64,000 nt of DNA from Pseudomonas taiwanensis. GTDB taxonomy: Bacteria; Pseudomonadota; Gammaproteobacteria; Pseudomonadales; Pseudomonadaceae. The stretch lies in the NCBI RefSeq assembly GCF_013393345.1, contig NZ_QJRF01000028.1, positions 86,245-150,244 on the forward strand, written 5' to 3'. A program made the position numbers and the translations under genes. Positions 34,431 through 42,480 of the stretch are shown here, one piece after another (the first letter of the stretch is position 1; each line of letters opens with the position of its first letter). Under the pieces are notes generated by a model. The model was given only the letters and a program-made list of their open reading frames with translations. It searched no databases and had not been told where the DNA came from.

Positions 34431-36152
34431 TCAGGGGGTGGCAGGCGAGCCCTGGCGCCAGGCCTGGGACCGGCGCAGCAGGCCGCGCGAGGCCCAGGCC
34501 AGCAGCAGGGACACGGCGGCTGAGGTCAGCAGGATCAGGGTGGACATGGCGGCCGCACCGCCGACGTTGCCGGCATCATCCATGTTCAACACGGCCACGG
34601 CGGCGAGGATGCTGTCCGGGCTGTAGAGGAAGATGGCGGCGGACACGGTGGTCATGGCCGAAACGAACAGGTAGCGAATGATGTCCAGCAGCGCCGGCAG
34701 GCAGATCGGTACGGTCACTCGCAGGTAGTGGCGCCAGAGCGGCGCCTTGAGCGACAGCGCGGCGGCTTCGAACTCGCCGTCCAGCTGGCGCAGCGCGGTG
34801 GTGGCGGTCATCTGCGCGGTGGTCAGGAAGTGCGCGATGGAGCAGATCACCAGCAGGGCCATGCTGCCGTAGAGCGCATGAAGTGGATTGCCCGGCAGGT
34901 TGAAGAAGAACACGTAGCCAAGGCCGAGCACGAGGCCGGGCACCGCCATGGGCACGAAGCTGAGCAGGCGCAGCGCCTGGTTGAGCCACCGCTGGCCACG
35001 GGTCTTCTCCATCAGGTAGGCGCCGGTGAAGATCAGCGCGCTGCCGAATATGGCCGTGCAAGTAGCCAGGGTCAGGCTGTTGCGGTACGCCAGCCAGCCG
35101 CCGCCGGCGGTTTCCTCGAAGGCGTAGTGACGCAGGGACAGCGACAGGTTGTAGGGCCAGAACTTCACCAGCGACGAATACACCGCCATGCCCAGCACCA
35201 GCAGGAGAATCGCGCAGACCACCAGCACCAGCGCCAGGAAGCAGGCATCGCGGACCTTCGACGGTGCCGGATGGAAGACCTGCGCGCGGCCGCTCATGGC
35301 CTCGCCCTGGCGGCGGCGCAGCCAGGCATCGACACCAAAGCTGAGCAGCGCAGGGAGTAGCAGCACCATGCCAATCAGCGCACCCCGACCGAACTGCTGC
35401 TGGCCGACCACCGCCTTGTAGGCCTCCAGCGCCAGCACCTGGTAGTCGCCGCCGACGACCACAGGCACGCCGAAGTCGGTGATGGTCAGGGTGAACACCA
35501 GACAGAAGGCCGCGAACACAGCCTGGCGGGTGGACGGCCAGGTGATGCTGCGGAAGGCCTTCCAGGGGCCCGCTCCCATGCTGGCGGCAGCATCGAACAG
35601 GCGCGCATCCGCCATGCCCAGGGCCGAGAGCAGCACCATCAGCGCGTGGGGGAAGGTGTAGATGGCTTCACCCAGGACGATGCCCCAGAAGCCATAGATA
35701 TTGTCCGGCAGCCAGTCGCGCAGCAGGCCCTGGTTGCCGAACAGGTAGATCAGCGCAATGCCCGGCAGCATCGACGGCGCCAGCAGCGGCAGCAGGGAAA
35801 TCCCGCGCCACAGCCCCTTGGCCGGAATCAGCGTGCGTTGTAGCGCATAAGCGAACAGGTAGGCGGTGGGCACCACGATGGCGGCGACGCTCAGGGACAC
35901 CTTCAGACTATTGCCCAGCAGCCAGTGGAAGTTGGCGCTGGCGAACAGCCCGCGGGCTGCGACGAAGCCGCCGCCCTGCCCCGCCTCACCGCTGAAACCG
36001 CGCCAGAAGATCGCCAGCAGCGGCAGCAGCACCGCGAGGATCAGCAGGCCGAGGAACAGGTATTTGCCTCCCTGCACGAAGAGGCGGTCGCCGAGGTCGC
36101 CGCGCAGGGCGCCCTTGGCCGGCGCTTTATCCAGCTTGATCACGGCATCCAT
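34431..36152 (-). CDS. 2-aminoethylphosphonate ABC transporter permease, fused two-domain (TIGR03262 type)
   Basis: The 573-residue protein contains two copies of the binding-protein-dependent permease domain, about 12 membrane helices in all. EAA-like loops lie near residues 185-215 (ALGMADARLFDAAASMGAGPWKAFRSITWP) and 455-490 (ALRQLDGEFEAAALSLKAPLWRHYLRVTVP). This duplicated form is usual for the AEP and ferric iron importers. It follows the ATPase gene with one base between. Confidence 0.88.
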   Translation of the reverse strand: MDAVIKLDKAPAKGALRGDLGDRLFVQGGKYLFLGLLILAVLLPLLAIFWRGFSGEAGQGGGFVAARGLFASANFHWLLGNSLKVSLSVAAIVVPTAYLFAYALQRTLIPAKGLWRGISLLPLLAPSMLPGIALIYLFGNQGLLRDWLPDNIYGFWGIVLGEAIYTFPHALMVLLSALGMADARLFDAAASMGAGPWKAFRSITWPSTRQAVFAAFCLVFTLTITDFGVPVVVGGDYQVLALEAYKAVVGQQQFGRGALIGMVLLLPALLSFGVDAWLRRRQGEAMSGRAQVFHPAPSKVRDACFLALVLVVCAILLLVLGMAVYSSLVKFWPYNLSLSLRHYAFEETAGGGWLAYRNSLTLATCTAIFGSALIFTGAYLMEKTRGQRWLNQALRLLSFVPMAVPGLVLGLGYVFFFNLPGNPLHALYGSMALLVICSIAHFLTTAQMTATTALRQLDGEFEAAALSLKAPLWRHYLRVTVPICLPALLDIIRYLFVSAMTTVSAAIFLYSPDSILAAVAVLNMDDAGNVGGAAAMSTLILLTSAAVSLLLAWASRGLLRRSQAWRQGSPATP

Positions 36153-36153
36153 C

Positions 36154-37215
36154 TCAGGCGAACACCTGCAGGCTGCGGGACGGCAGGGCCACCCAGATAT
36201 CCGGAGTGCCGAGGCGCGGCAGGCTTTCCGGGGCCAGTTCGGCCAGCAGCGGATAACCCGGCAGTTGCTCCAGCTCGAAGCTCATGCGGCAACGGTTGCC
36301 GAGGAAAGTGATCTCCCGCACTTGGGCACGGAAGCGGTTGTCCTGCTGCTCGGAGGGGTTGATGGCGATAGCTTCAGGGCGGCAGAACAGACGGCCGCGG
36401 TCAGCACTTGCGGCGCTTTCAGGCAGGCGCAGGCGCATACTGCCGACACGGGCGTGACCGCCCTGGCGCGAGTCGAAGGGCAGCCAATTGCCCTGGCCGA
36501 CGAACTCGGCGACGAAGGGCGTGGCGGGCTGGCGATAGATGTCTTGGGGCGAGCCGTATTGTTCGACGCGGCCCTGGCTCATCACTGCGATGCGGTCGGC
36601 CATCAGCATGGCCTCGTCCTGGTTGTGGGTCACCATCAGCGTGGTGATGCCCAGGCGCTTCTGCAGTTGGCGCAGCTCGGTGCACAGGTGCTCGCGGACG
36701 CGGGCGTCCAGCGCCGACATCGGCTCGTCCAGCAACAGCAGCGACGGCGCCGGAGCCAGGGCGCGGGCCAGGGCTACGCGCTGTTGCTGGCCACCGGAGA
36801 GCTGGCCGGGGAATTTCTTCTCGCTGCCGGCGAGGCCCACCAGTTCCAGCATCTCGGCGACGCGGGCACGAACCTGCTCGCGGCCGCTACCGGACAGGCC
36901 GTAAGCGATGTTCTGCTCGACGGTCAGGTTGGGGAACAGCGCATAGGACTGGAACAGGATGCCGTAGTCACGGGCCTGGGGCGGCAGACGCGAGATATCC
37001 CGCGAGCCGATGTGGAGCGTGCCGCTGTCCTGCTGTTCCAGACCTGCGATGCAGCGCAGCAGCGTGGTCTTGCCACAGCCCGACGGCCCCAGCAGGCACA
37101 CCAGTTCGCCTTCGGCGATATCCAGGGACACCCCGCCCAATGCGGTGAAATGGCCGAAGCGCTTGTGGATATCTCGCACCCGCATATGGGTGGCGTGGTG
37201 ATCGGCTGGGTTCAT
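36154..37215 (-). CDS. 2-aminoethylphosphonate ABC transporter ATP-binding protein (TIGR03258 type)
   Basis: The 353-residue ATPase shows Walker A GPSGCGKTT, the Q-loop FQSYALFPNLTVEQN, signature LSGGQQQRVALARALAP, Walker B LLLLDEPMSALD and a C-terminal TOBE domain. It powers import through the adjoining permease. First gene of the minus-strand transport operon. Confidence 0.88.
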   Translation of the reverse strand: MNPADHHATHMRVRDIHKRFGHFTALGGVSLDIAEGELVCLLGPSGCGKTTLLRCIAGLEQQDSGTLHIGSRDISRLPPQARDYGILFQSYALFPNLTVEQNIAYGLSGSGREQVRARVAEMLELVGLAGSEKKFPGQLSGGQQQRVALARALAPAPSLLLLDEPMSALDARVREHLCTELRQLQKRLGITTLMVTHNQDEAMLMADRIAVMSQGRVEQYGSPQDIYRQPATPFVAEFVGQGNWLPFDSRQGGHARVGSMRLRLPESAASADRGRLFCRPEAIAINPSEQQDNRFRAQVREITFLGNRCRMSFELEQLPGYPLLAELAPESLPRLGTPDIWVALPSRSLQVFA

Positions 37216-37477
37216 GGCGGTACCTCGTTAAGCAGTTGGCGTGCACGGGTGCACGGCTCGACGAGGGTGATGCTAGGGGGGCAATGCGAACGTCAGATGG
37301 CGGTTGGGCAAATTACGCCGATAGTGTCATTGGCGGATTTGGGATAGGGGATCGAACCGTCAGGTACCACCAACGGCGCCACGCCGGACTCCGATGGTGG
37401 ATCGATGAAGCGTGATCCACCCTACGACTCCGACGTGCTTTTCGTAGGGTGGATGTCGCTCTTTACATCCACCTTCC
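37216..37477. repeat. Intergenic region with GGTGGAT hairpin repeats
   Basis: No gene. GGTGGATC near 37396 and GATCCACC near 37413 form a hairpin, followed by GTAGGGTGGATGT/ACATCCACC (about 37445-37474). These are dispersed Pseudomonas-type repeats. The 80 bases before the transporter ATPase start (37216-37300) should hold its promoter; I see no definite site. Confidence 0.5.
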
Positions 37478-38338
37478 CTACTCCGTGCTTTCCCGCGCCA
37501 CGGCCAGAAAGGCCGCCGGCAAGCGCGCCTGGCGCCGCTCCTTGAGGCAATAGAGGTACTCGTCGATCTGCGGCGCGCCCTTGAGTTCGATCACCCGCAG
37601 CTCCGGGTTATCCGGCACTTCGTGGCGGGCGATGATGCTGATGCCGAGATTGCGGATCACCGCTTCGCGGATGGATTCACGGCTGCCGATTTCCAGCAGC
37701 GGGCCGATGGAGATGCCGGCGTCCTTGAGCATGTCCTCGGTGAGCTGGCGGGTGGTGGACCCGGGCTCGCGCATCAGCAGGCAGTGGCCCTTCAGGTCCT
37801 CCAGGCTCGCGGACTTGCGTCTCGCCAGGGGGTGCTTACGGTGCACGGCCAGCACCAGCGGGTCGCTGCCCAGCACCATGCGGACCAGGCGCGCGTCGTC
37901 GAGCTTCTGCGAGGAGGCGGCCAGATCGACGCGGTATTCCTCTAGCGCTTCGATCACCTGCTGGGAGTTGCCGATATCCAGCGACACGTCGATCTGCGGA
38001 AAGCGCGTACGGAAGCTGCGCACCAGGTCGAGGATGTAGTACGGCGCGGTGGCGCCAATGCGCAGGGTGCCCTGCATCTGTCCGCAGTTGCGCAGGAAGA
38101 ACTCGATGTCGGCTTCCTGCTGCAGCAGCACCTTGACCATGGGCAGCAACTTCGCCCCCTCCTCGCTCACTGTCAGACGGCGACCACCACGATGGAACAG
38201 TTCGACGCCGTACTGGCTTTCCAGGTTGCGGATCTGCGTGGTTACCGTGGGCTGGCTGAGGCCGAGCTTCTTCGCCGCCAGGGTGATGCTGCCCAGGCGG
38301 GCAACCATGTAGAAGGCCTTGAGCTCAGCGCTGAGCAT
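37478..38338 (-). CDS. LysR-family regulator, aminoethylphosphonate-associated (TIGR03339-like)
   Basis: The 286-residue protein has an N-terminal winged HTH (MLSAELKAFYMVARLGSITLAAKKLGLSQPTVTTQIRNLE) and a LysR effector domain. Sequence style and the position directly upstream of an AEP-type transporter fit the phosphonate-associated LysR family. It probably activates transporter and oxidoreductase genes in the presence of aminophosphonate. Same strand as its targets, 262 bases away. Confidence 0.85.
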   Translation of the reverse strand: MLSAELKAFYMVARLGSITLAAKKLGLSQPTVTTQIRNLESQYGVELFHRGGRRLTVSEEGAKLLPMVKVLLQQEADIEFFLRNCGQMQGTLRIGATAPYYILDLVRSFRTRFPQIDVSLDIGNSQQVIEALEEYRVDLAASSQKLDDARLVRMVLGSDPLVLAVHRKHPLARRKSASLEDLKGHCLLMREPGSTTRQLTEDMLKDAGISIGPLLEIGSRESIREAVIRNLGISIIARHEVPDNPELRVIELKGAPQIDEYLYCLKERRQARLPAAFLAVARESTE

Positions 38339-38452
38339 GGCAACGGAACCTCGGAACGGGGAATTGCAGGCATTCTGCCCGCGGCCGGGTGAACTGCACA
38401 GTGGCGGAGGAAACCTGTGGGAGCGAATTCATTCGCGATGCCGGACGCAGTC

Positions 38453-39460
38453 CTACTCGCCTACGCGTTCCACCCGTGCCCTTTGCTGCAGGCGGAAGGC
38501 CGCAGGTGAGATGCCGAAGCGCGTGCGAAACAACCTGGCCAGATGGCTGGTATCCGCTGCGCCGATCTCGTCGGCGATCAGTGCCAGGCTGTGATCGGAA
38601 TTCAGCAGCCGCCATTTCGCATGGTTCAGGCGCATCTCGGTCCAGTAGGCCTTTACCGTCACGCCGTGCCTGGCCTGGAACAATCGATCCAGCTGACGGC
38701 GACTGACGCCCGCCACTTCCGACAGCACGTCGACACCGGTTGCGGACGCCATCCATTGCCGCATCAGCGCGATGGCGCGATCGACGTGCCGCCCGTGAAC
38801 CGTCGCGGCCTCTCGTGAGCGCAGCAGGTGTTCGCTGCTTCGGCTTTCATCCACCAGCATGTCGGCCAGGCCCTTGAGCGCCTTGGTTCGGCCACAGGCG
38901 CGAGACAGCAGTTCCACCGCCAGGTCGATGGCCGCAGCACCGCCTGCACAGGAAATGCGATTGCCGTCGAGACAGTAGAGCCGCTCGCGCTGTAGCGGGA
39001 TGCGCGGATAGGAGGCGCGGAACTCGGCCTCATGGCGCCAGTGCACCACCACCTTGTGCCCGGTCAGCAAGCCGCAGGCAGCGAAGAGGAAACACGCGTT
39101 ATCGATGCACACCAGCTTCACGCCCTGCGCGGCGGCCTTGCGCAGGAGCGGGCGGTAAAGGGGGGCGAGGGCCTCGGTCGCGCCGGCACGGCGTCCACCG
39201 AACACGACCAGGTAGTCGTAGTCGGCCAGCGCGACCTGCTCCGGGCTGGCATCCACCTGGACGGCCGCCCCACTGCTGGACACGACATGCCCGTGTTCGA
39301 GGCCGAGAATCGTCCAGCTGCAGTAGCGTTGCCGACTGTAATCTTCGTCGTCGCCGGTGAAGCGCAGCTTGTCCAGGAAGCCGCCGAATGGCAGCAGGCT
39401 GAACTCGGGAAGCGGCAACAGCAGGAATCGAACATCGGGTGGGCTGGCATCTGCGTGCAT
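38453..39460 (-). CDS. GlxA-family AraC-type transcriptional regulator
   Basis: The product, started at ATG 39460 (MHADASPPDVRFLLLPLPEF), has about 335 residues. It carries an N-terminal DJ-1/PfpI-like domain (DYLVVFGGRRAG, LVCIDNACFLFAACGLLTGHKVVVHW) and a C-terminal AraC HTH pair (VAGVSRRQLDRLFQARHGVTVKAYWTEMRLNHAKWRLL, DTSHLARLFRTRFGISPAAFR). Such proteins regulate amine, arginine, choline or carnitine metabolism in Pseudomonas. An alternative start at 39511 is possible. Divergent from the LysE exporter gene, which it may control. Confidence 0.85.
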   Translation of the reverse strand: MHADASPPDVRFLLLPLPEFSLLPFGGFLDKLRFTGDDEDYSRQRYCSWTILGLEHGHVVSSSGAAVQVDASPEQVALADYDYLVVFGGRRAGATEALAPLYRPLLRKAAAQGVKLVCIDNACFLFAACGLLTGHKVVVHWRHEAEFRASYPRIPLQRERLYCLDGNRISCAGGAAAIDLAVELLSRACGRTKALKGLADMLVDESRSSEHLLRSREAATVHGRHVDRAIALMRQWMASATGVDVLSEVAGVSRRQLDRLFQARHGVTVKAYWTEMRLNHAKWRLLNSDHSLALIADEIGAADTSHLARLFRTRFGISPAAFRLQQRARVERVGE

Positions 39461-39559
39461 GACGGCATGTCCAGAAACTACCAAAGGATGTCCAGAAAAT
39501 ACCGCATACATCGACGAGCCGTCCCTAGACTGACCACAGATTTTCACGAGGACTGACAG

Positions 39560-40171
39560 ATGGCTCCGGATACCTGGCTGATTTACTTCATCGCCACCAT
39601 CGGCCTGGCGCTCACGCCCGGCCCCAACAGCCTGCTCGCCCTGACCCACGGCGCGCTGCATGGCTCGAAGCGCACGCTGTTTACCATCACCGGCAGCGTC
39701 TCCGGTTTCAGTCTGTTGATCGCGCTGGCGATGTTCGGGCTTGGCACGCTCCTGGAGGCTTCGTCCGCCGCGCTGACGGTGCTCAAGTGGATTGGCGGCG
39801 CCTATCTGGTGTGGCTGGGCCTGCAGCTCTGGCGAGCCCCCGCCCTGCACCTGAACCCACTGACCGGCGCGGGTATACCGCCGCCGTCGAACCTGTTCCG
39901 CCAGGGGTTCCTGTCGGCTCTGGCCAATCCCAAGGTACTGCTCTTCTACGGTGCTTTCCTGCCCCAGTTCATCGACCTGCAACGTTCACTGGTCAGCCAG
40001 TTCATCGTGATGGCGGCGACCTTCGCGGCAGTGGAATTCCTGGTGGAGTATCTACTGGCTCGCCTGGCGTTCAGGATCCGGCCGTGGCTGGAGCGCGGCG
40101 GCAAGGGCTTCAACCGTGGTTGCGGCACGCTGTTCGCACTGGTCGGCGCAGCGCTGCCGCTGACGCGCTGA
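39560..40171 (+). CDS. LysE-family amino-acid exporter
   Basis: The 203-residue protein has the RhtB/LysE N-terminal signature LALTPGPNSLLALTHGALHGSKRT, the GAYLVWLGLQLWR segment and NPKVLLFYGAFLPQFID, with about six membrane helices. It would export an amino acid or derivative. Divergent from the GlxA-type regulator, 99 bases away. Followed by a strong terminator. Confidence 0.92.
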   Translation: MAPDTWLIYFIATIGLALTPGPNSLLALTHGALHGSKRTLFTITGSVSGFSLLIALAMFGLGTLLEASSAALTVLKWIGGAYLVWLGLQLWRAPALHLNPLTGAGIPPPSNLFRQGFLSALANPKVLLFYGAFLPQFIDLQRSLVSQFIVMAATFAAVEFLVEYLLARLAFRIRPWLERGGKGFNRGCGTLFALVGAALPLTR

Positions 40172-40184
40172 TGCCGCAACGACG

Positions 40185-40211
40185 AAAAAGCCCCGCGCCA
40201 GGCGGGGCTCG
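40185..40211. terminator. Hairpin terminator between the LysE gene and a small minus-strand gene
   Basis: AAAAAGCCCCGC and GCGGGGCTCGTT form an 8-base GC-rich stem (AGCCCCGC/GCGGGGCT), 14 bases after the LysE stop and 7 bases after the stop of the convergent small gene. A-run on the left gives a T-run for the minus-strand transcript, so it probably serves both. Confidence 0.8.
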
Positions 40212-40217
40212 TTCGCA

Positions 40218-40352
40218 TCAGTAACCTCCACTACCGCCCATGGGCTCGCTTTGCTGCGAACCTCCGCCACCATCACCACCGCCGTTGCAGGACGAGCCAC
40301 TGATCGCAATGAACAGCGCCACCATGACCAAGGGGAGCAAGCGTCTGAGCAT
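40218..40352 (-). CDS. Small Gly/Ser-rich secreted peptide, putative lipoprotein (44 aa)
   Basis: The 44-residue frame starts at ATG 40352 with GGGAGA seven bases upstream. MLRRLLPLVMVALFIAISGS is a good signal sequence with SSC at residues 20-22, then a Gly/Ser-rich tail (NGGGDGGGGSQQSEP, GGSGGY). The lipobox is weak because position -3 is not Leu. A terminator lies 7 bases past the stop. No family is known to me. The ribosome site, signal peptide and terminator together support a real gene. Confidence 0.6.
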   Translation of the reverse strand: MLRRLLPLVMVALFIAISGSSCNGGGDGGGGSQQSEPMGGSGGY

Positions 40353-40470
40353 CTGAGTTCTCCCGTAAGGTGAGCCCCCATCATTCAGTCAAGCGTGGTG
40401 CACAGGAGGTCGCAAGCGCAGGTGGCCAGCGCTCGAAACGGTAGTGAGGAAAGGATCAGGCGGGAAAAAA

Positions 40471-40525
40471 TGGCGTCGTAGAGTGGGTTCGAACCAGCAA
40501 CCTTCCCCTTATTAGGACGAGCGCG
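40471..40525 (-). other. tRNA 3'-end-like fragment, candidate attachment-site remnant
   Basis: On the minus strand the segment ends with GGTTCGAACCCACTCTACGA and CGCCA, which resembles a tRNA T-arm (TTCGAAC loop) plus acceptor end with CCA. The T-stem has a mismatch and there is no D-arm, so it is not a functional tRNA. Such 3' fragments commonly mark integration sites. It lies at the edge of the accessory region. Low confidence. Confidence 0.3.
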
Positions 40526-40796
40526 AACTGGCCAGTATTGAATAACTGCCAAACCACTCAACAGCTCAATACGTACCGGTCAATAGGTAGCCATTGCAGG
40601 CGCTAACCGCTCAGCAACCAGCGATTTGTATGCCTAGATGTACTCCTAAACCACAGAACAACCTTAACCACCTGCAATTTCTGAATGCTTAGATTCCCTT
40701 CTCGTCCTCAGATCAAGGCCCACTCATTGGGCTTTTTTCGTTTCTGGGGTTTGGTGATGTCGAAGAAGTGTCGAAATCGACCCACTTAAAGGCTCA
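40526..40796. other. Non-coding stretch with one terminator-like hairpin
   Basis: I see no gene here; composition is AT-richer than the flanks. AAGGCCCACTCATTGGGCTT followed by TTTT (about 40715-40739) is a plus-strand rho-independent terminator-like hairpin. It lies just past the 3' end of the degenerate antitoxin gene. Confidence 0.45.
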
Positions 40797-41077
40797 GTGA
40801 GACAGTGCCTGGAAGACGTGCTTGGGGTCGTTGTGAATGGCCCGCAGCAACACCTTGGCCGGTCCAGTGGGTTCACGCCGACCTTGTTCCCAATTGCGCA
40901 ACGTGCCGAGCTGCACATCGAGGCCGCGAACTTGGCTTGGGTCAGGTCGGTGGCCTTGCGGATTTCCTTCACCTTCAGCGCGTCCACGGCGAGCTCCCGT
41001 GAAGGCTTGCGCTCGCCACGGTGGATCTCGTCCATTTGCTGGACGCTTGCCAGCAGGTCTTCAAAGAACTTGCTCAT
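40797..41077 (-). pseudogene. Frameshifted XRE-family antitoxin (NadS/HigA-like)
   Basis: The first 49 or so residues (MSKFFEDLLASVQQMDEIHR ... RKATDLTQAKFAA) look like a NadS-type antitoxin. The reading frame is then lost. In another frame the conserved second half is intact: LDVQLGTLRNWEQGRREPTG, then AKVLLRAIHNDPKHVFQALSH and a stop near 40797. A loss of one or four bases near 40925-40940 explains this. Just upstream (about 41080-41125) a minus-strand frame reading KVLKQIIERWR and a stop resembles the C-terminus of the partner RelE-type toxin, whose rest is gone. Confidence 0.8.
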
Positions 41078-41156
41078 GGCGCTTACCTCCACCGCTCAAT
41101 GATTTGCTTGAGCACCTTTCGCGCGGGAGGGGGCGGATTCAGGTGGCCGCGAAAAA

Positions 41157-41215
41157 ATAGCGTATCGCTATATTTTTGCGATGCCGGTAGTATAATTATC
41201 GCAGATCGCTATACG
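41157..41215 (+). promoter_or_regulatory. higBA promoter/operator
   Basis: TATAAT at 41191-41196 is a good -10 box 28 bases before higB; the -35 is not obvious. ATAGCG-TAT-CGCTAT at 41157-41171 is a palindrome. ATCGCTATA occurs twice (41164-41172 and 41205-41213), bracketing the -10. This is the layout expected for HigA autorepression. AT-rich compared with the genome. Confidence 0.6.
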
Positions 41216-41223
41216 GACACAGC

Positions 41224-41508
41224 ATGCACATCATCACGCAGAAGCGTATCTGGGAAGCTAAGGAAAGATGGTCGCATTCGGCCAACGCACTGGATGCTTG
41301 GTATCGCCTACTGAGCAAGCTGGACCCAAAAGACTTCGTCGAGATGAAGCAGACCTTCCCCAGCGTGGACAAAGTAGGTGACAAACATGTGTTCGATATC
41401 GGCGGTAACAAGCTGCGGCTCATAACCGTGGTGGACTACCAGTTCAAGAAGGTCTTCATTCGAGCCGTCCTCGATCACCAAGAGTACGACCGCAACCAAT
41501 GGAAGTGA
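41224..41508 (+). CDS. higB: Type II toxin HigB (mRNA interferase)
   Basis: The 94-residue protein matches the HigB family (PF09907 type): MHIITQKRIWEAKERW at the N-terminus, then KQTFPSVDKVGDKHVFDIGG, NKLRLITVVDYQFKKVFIRAVLDHQEYD. These ribosome-dependent RNases cleave translated mRNAs. The toxin gene precedes the antitoxin, as in higBA loci. The pair is intact, in contrast to the neighbouring degenerate antitoxin. Confidence 0.9.
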   Translation: MHIITQKRIWEAKERWSHSANALDAWYRLLSKLDPKDFVEMKQTFPSVDKVGDKHVFDIGGNKLRLITVVDYQFKKVFIRAVLDHQEYDRNQWK

Positions 41509-41518
41509 GGTGCACAAC

Positions 41519-41920
41519 ATGAGCGCACTCCTCAAGCAAGCCGTCGAACACTGGCGCTACGTTGCTCCGCTGCTCACGCCTCCACATACCGAGGCGGACT
41601 ACGACGTACTGGTCGAAAGCCTCGACGAACTGCTCGACGAGATTGCCAGTACCGAGAATCACCCTCTCGCCGTTCTGGCCTCGCAGATGGGCGACCTGAT
41701 CGCTGCCTATGATGCAAAGCACTACGTCATGCCCGATGCCCCGGGGCACGAGGTGTTGCGCTATCTGATGCACGAGCACAACCTCACCCAGAGTGACCTG
41801 CCGGAGATCGGAGCTCAGTCCGTCGTGTCCGAGATTCTCAATGGCAAGCGCCAGCTCAATGTCCGCCACATCCGTGCGCTAGCGGAACGCTTCAAGGTAC
41901 CGGCGGACGTTTTTCTCTGA
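41519..41920 (+). CDS. higA: HigA antitoxin with C-terminal helix-turn-helix
   Basis: The 133-residue protein has an acidic N-terminal helical part and a C-terminal XRE-type HTH (LRYLMHEHNLTQSDLPEIGAQSVVSEILNGKRQLNVRHIRALAERF). It neutralises HigB and should repress the operon through the upstream repeats. ATG at 41519 is preceded by AGTGAGG and lies 10 bases past the higB stop; a GTG three codons earlier is less likely. Confidence 0.9.
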   Translation: MSALLKQAVEHWRYVAPLLTPPHTEADYDVLVESLDELLDEIASTENHPLAVLASQMGDLIAAYDAKHYVMPDAPGHEVLRYLMHEHNLTQSDLPEIGAQSVVSEILNGKRQLNVRHIRALAERFKVPADVFL

Positions 41921-42196
41921 ACGAGACGAGCAACTGCCACCACACTCCGGTACATAGTCAGGGCTTTTCGTCCCGTCGGACAATAACGCTAGCCGAGCGC
42001 CCAGGGGTTTCGCAGGCGAGTGCGCAGAAGTCCGATGGAACATGAGCGGCGTTACGCGAGCAGTATCTCTTAAGATGCGAACGACGTTGAGAGACGAAGT
42101 CGTGCCAGAAAACTCTGAAAATCCAGCAAGTAGAACGACATCCTTTCTTGATACGCACCCTCGGAATAACATCCGCTCCTCTCTGCTGGCGACATC
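41921..42196. other. Gap between higA and the tssM tail
   Basis: I see no supported gene. Base composition is lower in GC than the flanks, and short open frames on both strands lack ribosome sites. This may be remnant DNA of the accessory junction. Confidence 0.4.
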
Positions 42197-42480
42197 TTAT
42201 CCAGCGTTACTTGGACGGTTCTCTGCTCGAACATCTGGACGGGCGTCAGCACGCACCCGAAGACCGTCCTGCAATAGGGTATGCGGCAATACGAAGTCCT
42301 TGAACAGAGGCTGTGTGAAAGGATTATTGGTTTTCTCGGTGCTGATGCGATACCGCATACCGCCATCTGGTGCAGAGAAGCTAATGTCTACGCTGGTACT
42401 GGTACCGCCATTCAGTCGAGCCTGGCTCAACAAGCGATAAAGCGACCAAGGCCCGCGATAGACCAGTCCACTGCTGCTGC
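42197..42480 (-). pseudogene. Out-of-frame C-terminal tail of TssM
   Basis: On the minus strand, from a C5 tract at 42480-42484, the frame one base off the tssM frame reads SSSGLVYRGPWSLYRLLSQA, then RLNGGTSTSVDISFSAPDGG, YRISTEKTNNPFTQPLFKDF and VLPHTLL. PWSLYRLL...NPF..P.F..F is the usual end of TssM/IcmF proteins. In the main frame the protein instead ends in AVDWSIAGLGRFIAC. One extra base in the tract would join both parts. The true stop may be near VLPHTLL or at 42197. Confidence 0.85.

Noticed and set aside
33369..37215. Ferric iron (AfuABC-type) importer instead of AEP importer
   Set aside because: The fold and two-domain permease also fit iron import, but the adjacent TIGR03364-type oxidoreductase and phosphonate-type LysR gene favour AEP. 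Kept as an alternative, not as the call.
39461..39982. N-terminal extension of the GlxA-type regulator
   Set aside because: Gln/Arg/Gly-rich antisense of the LysE gene; the family starts at or near the ATG at 39460.
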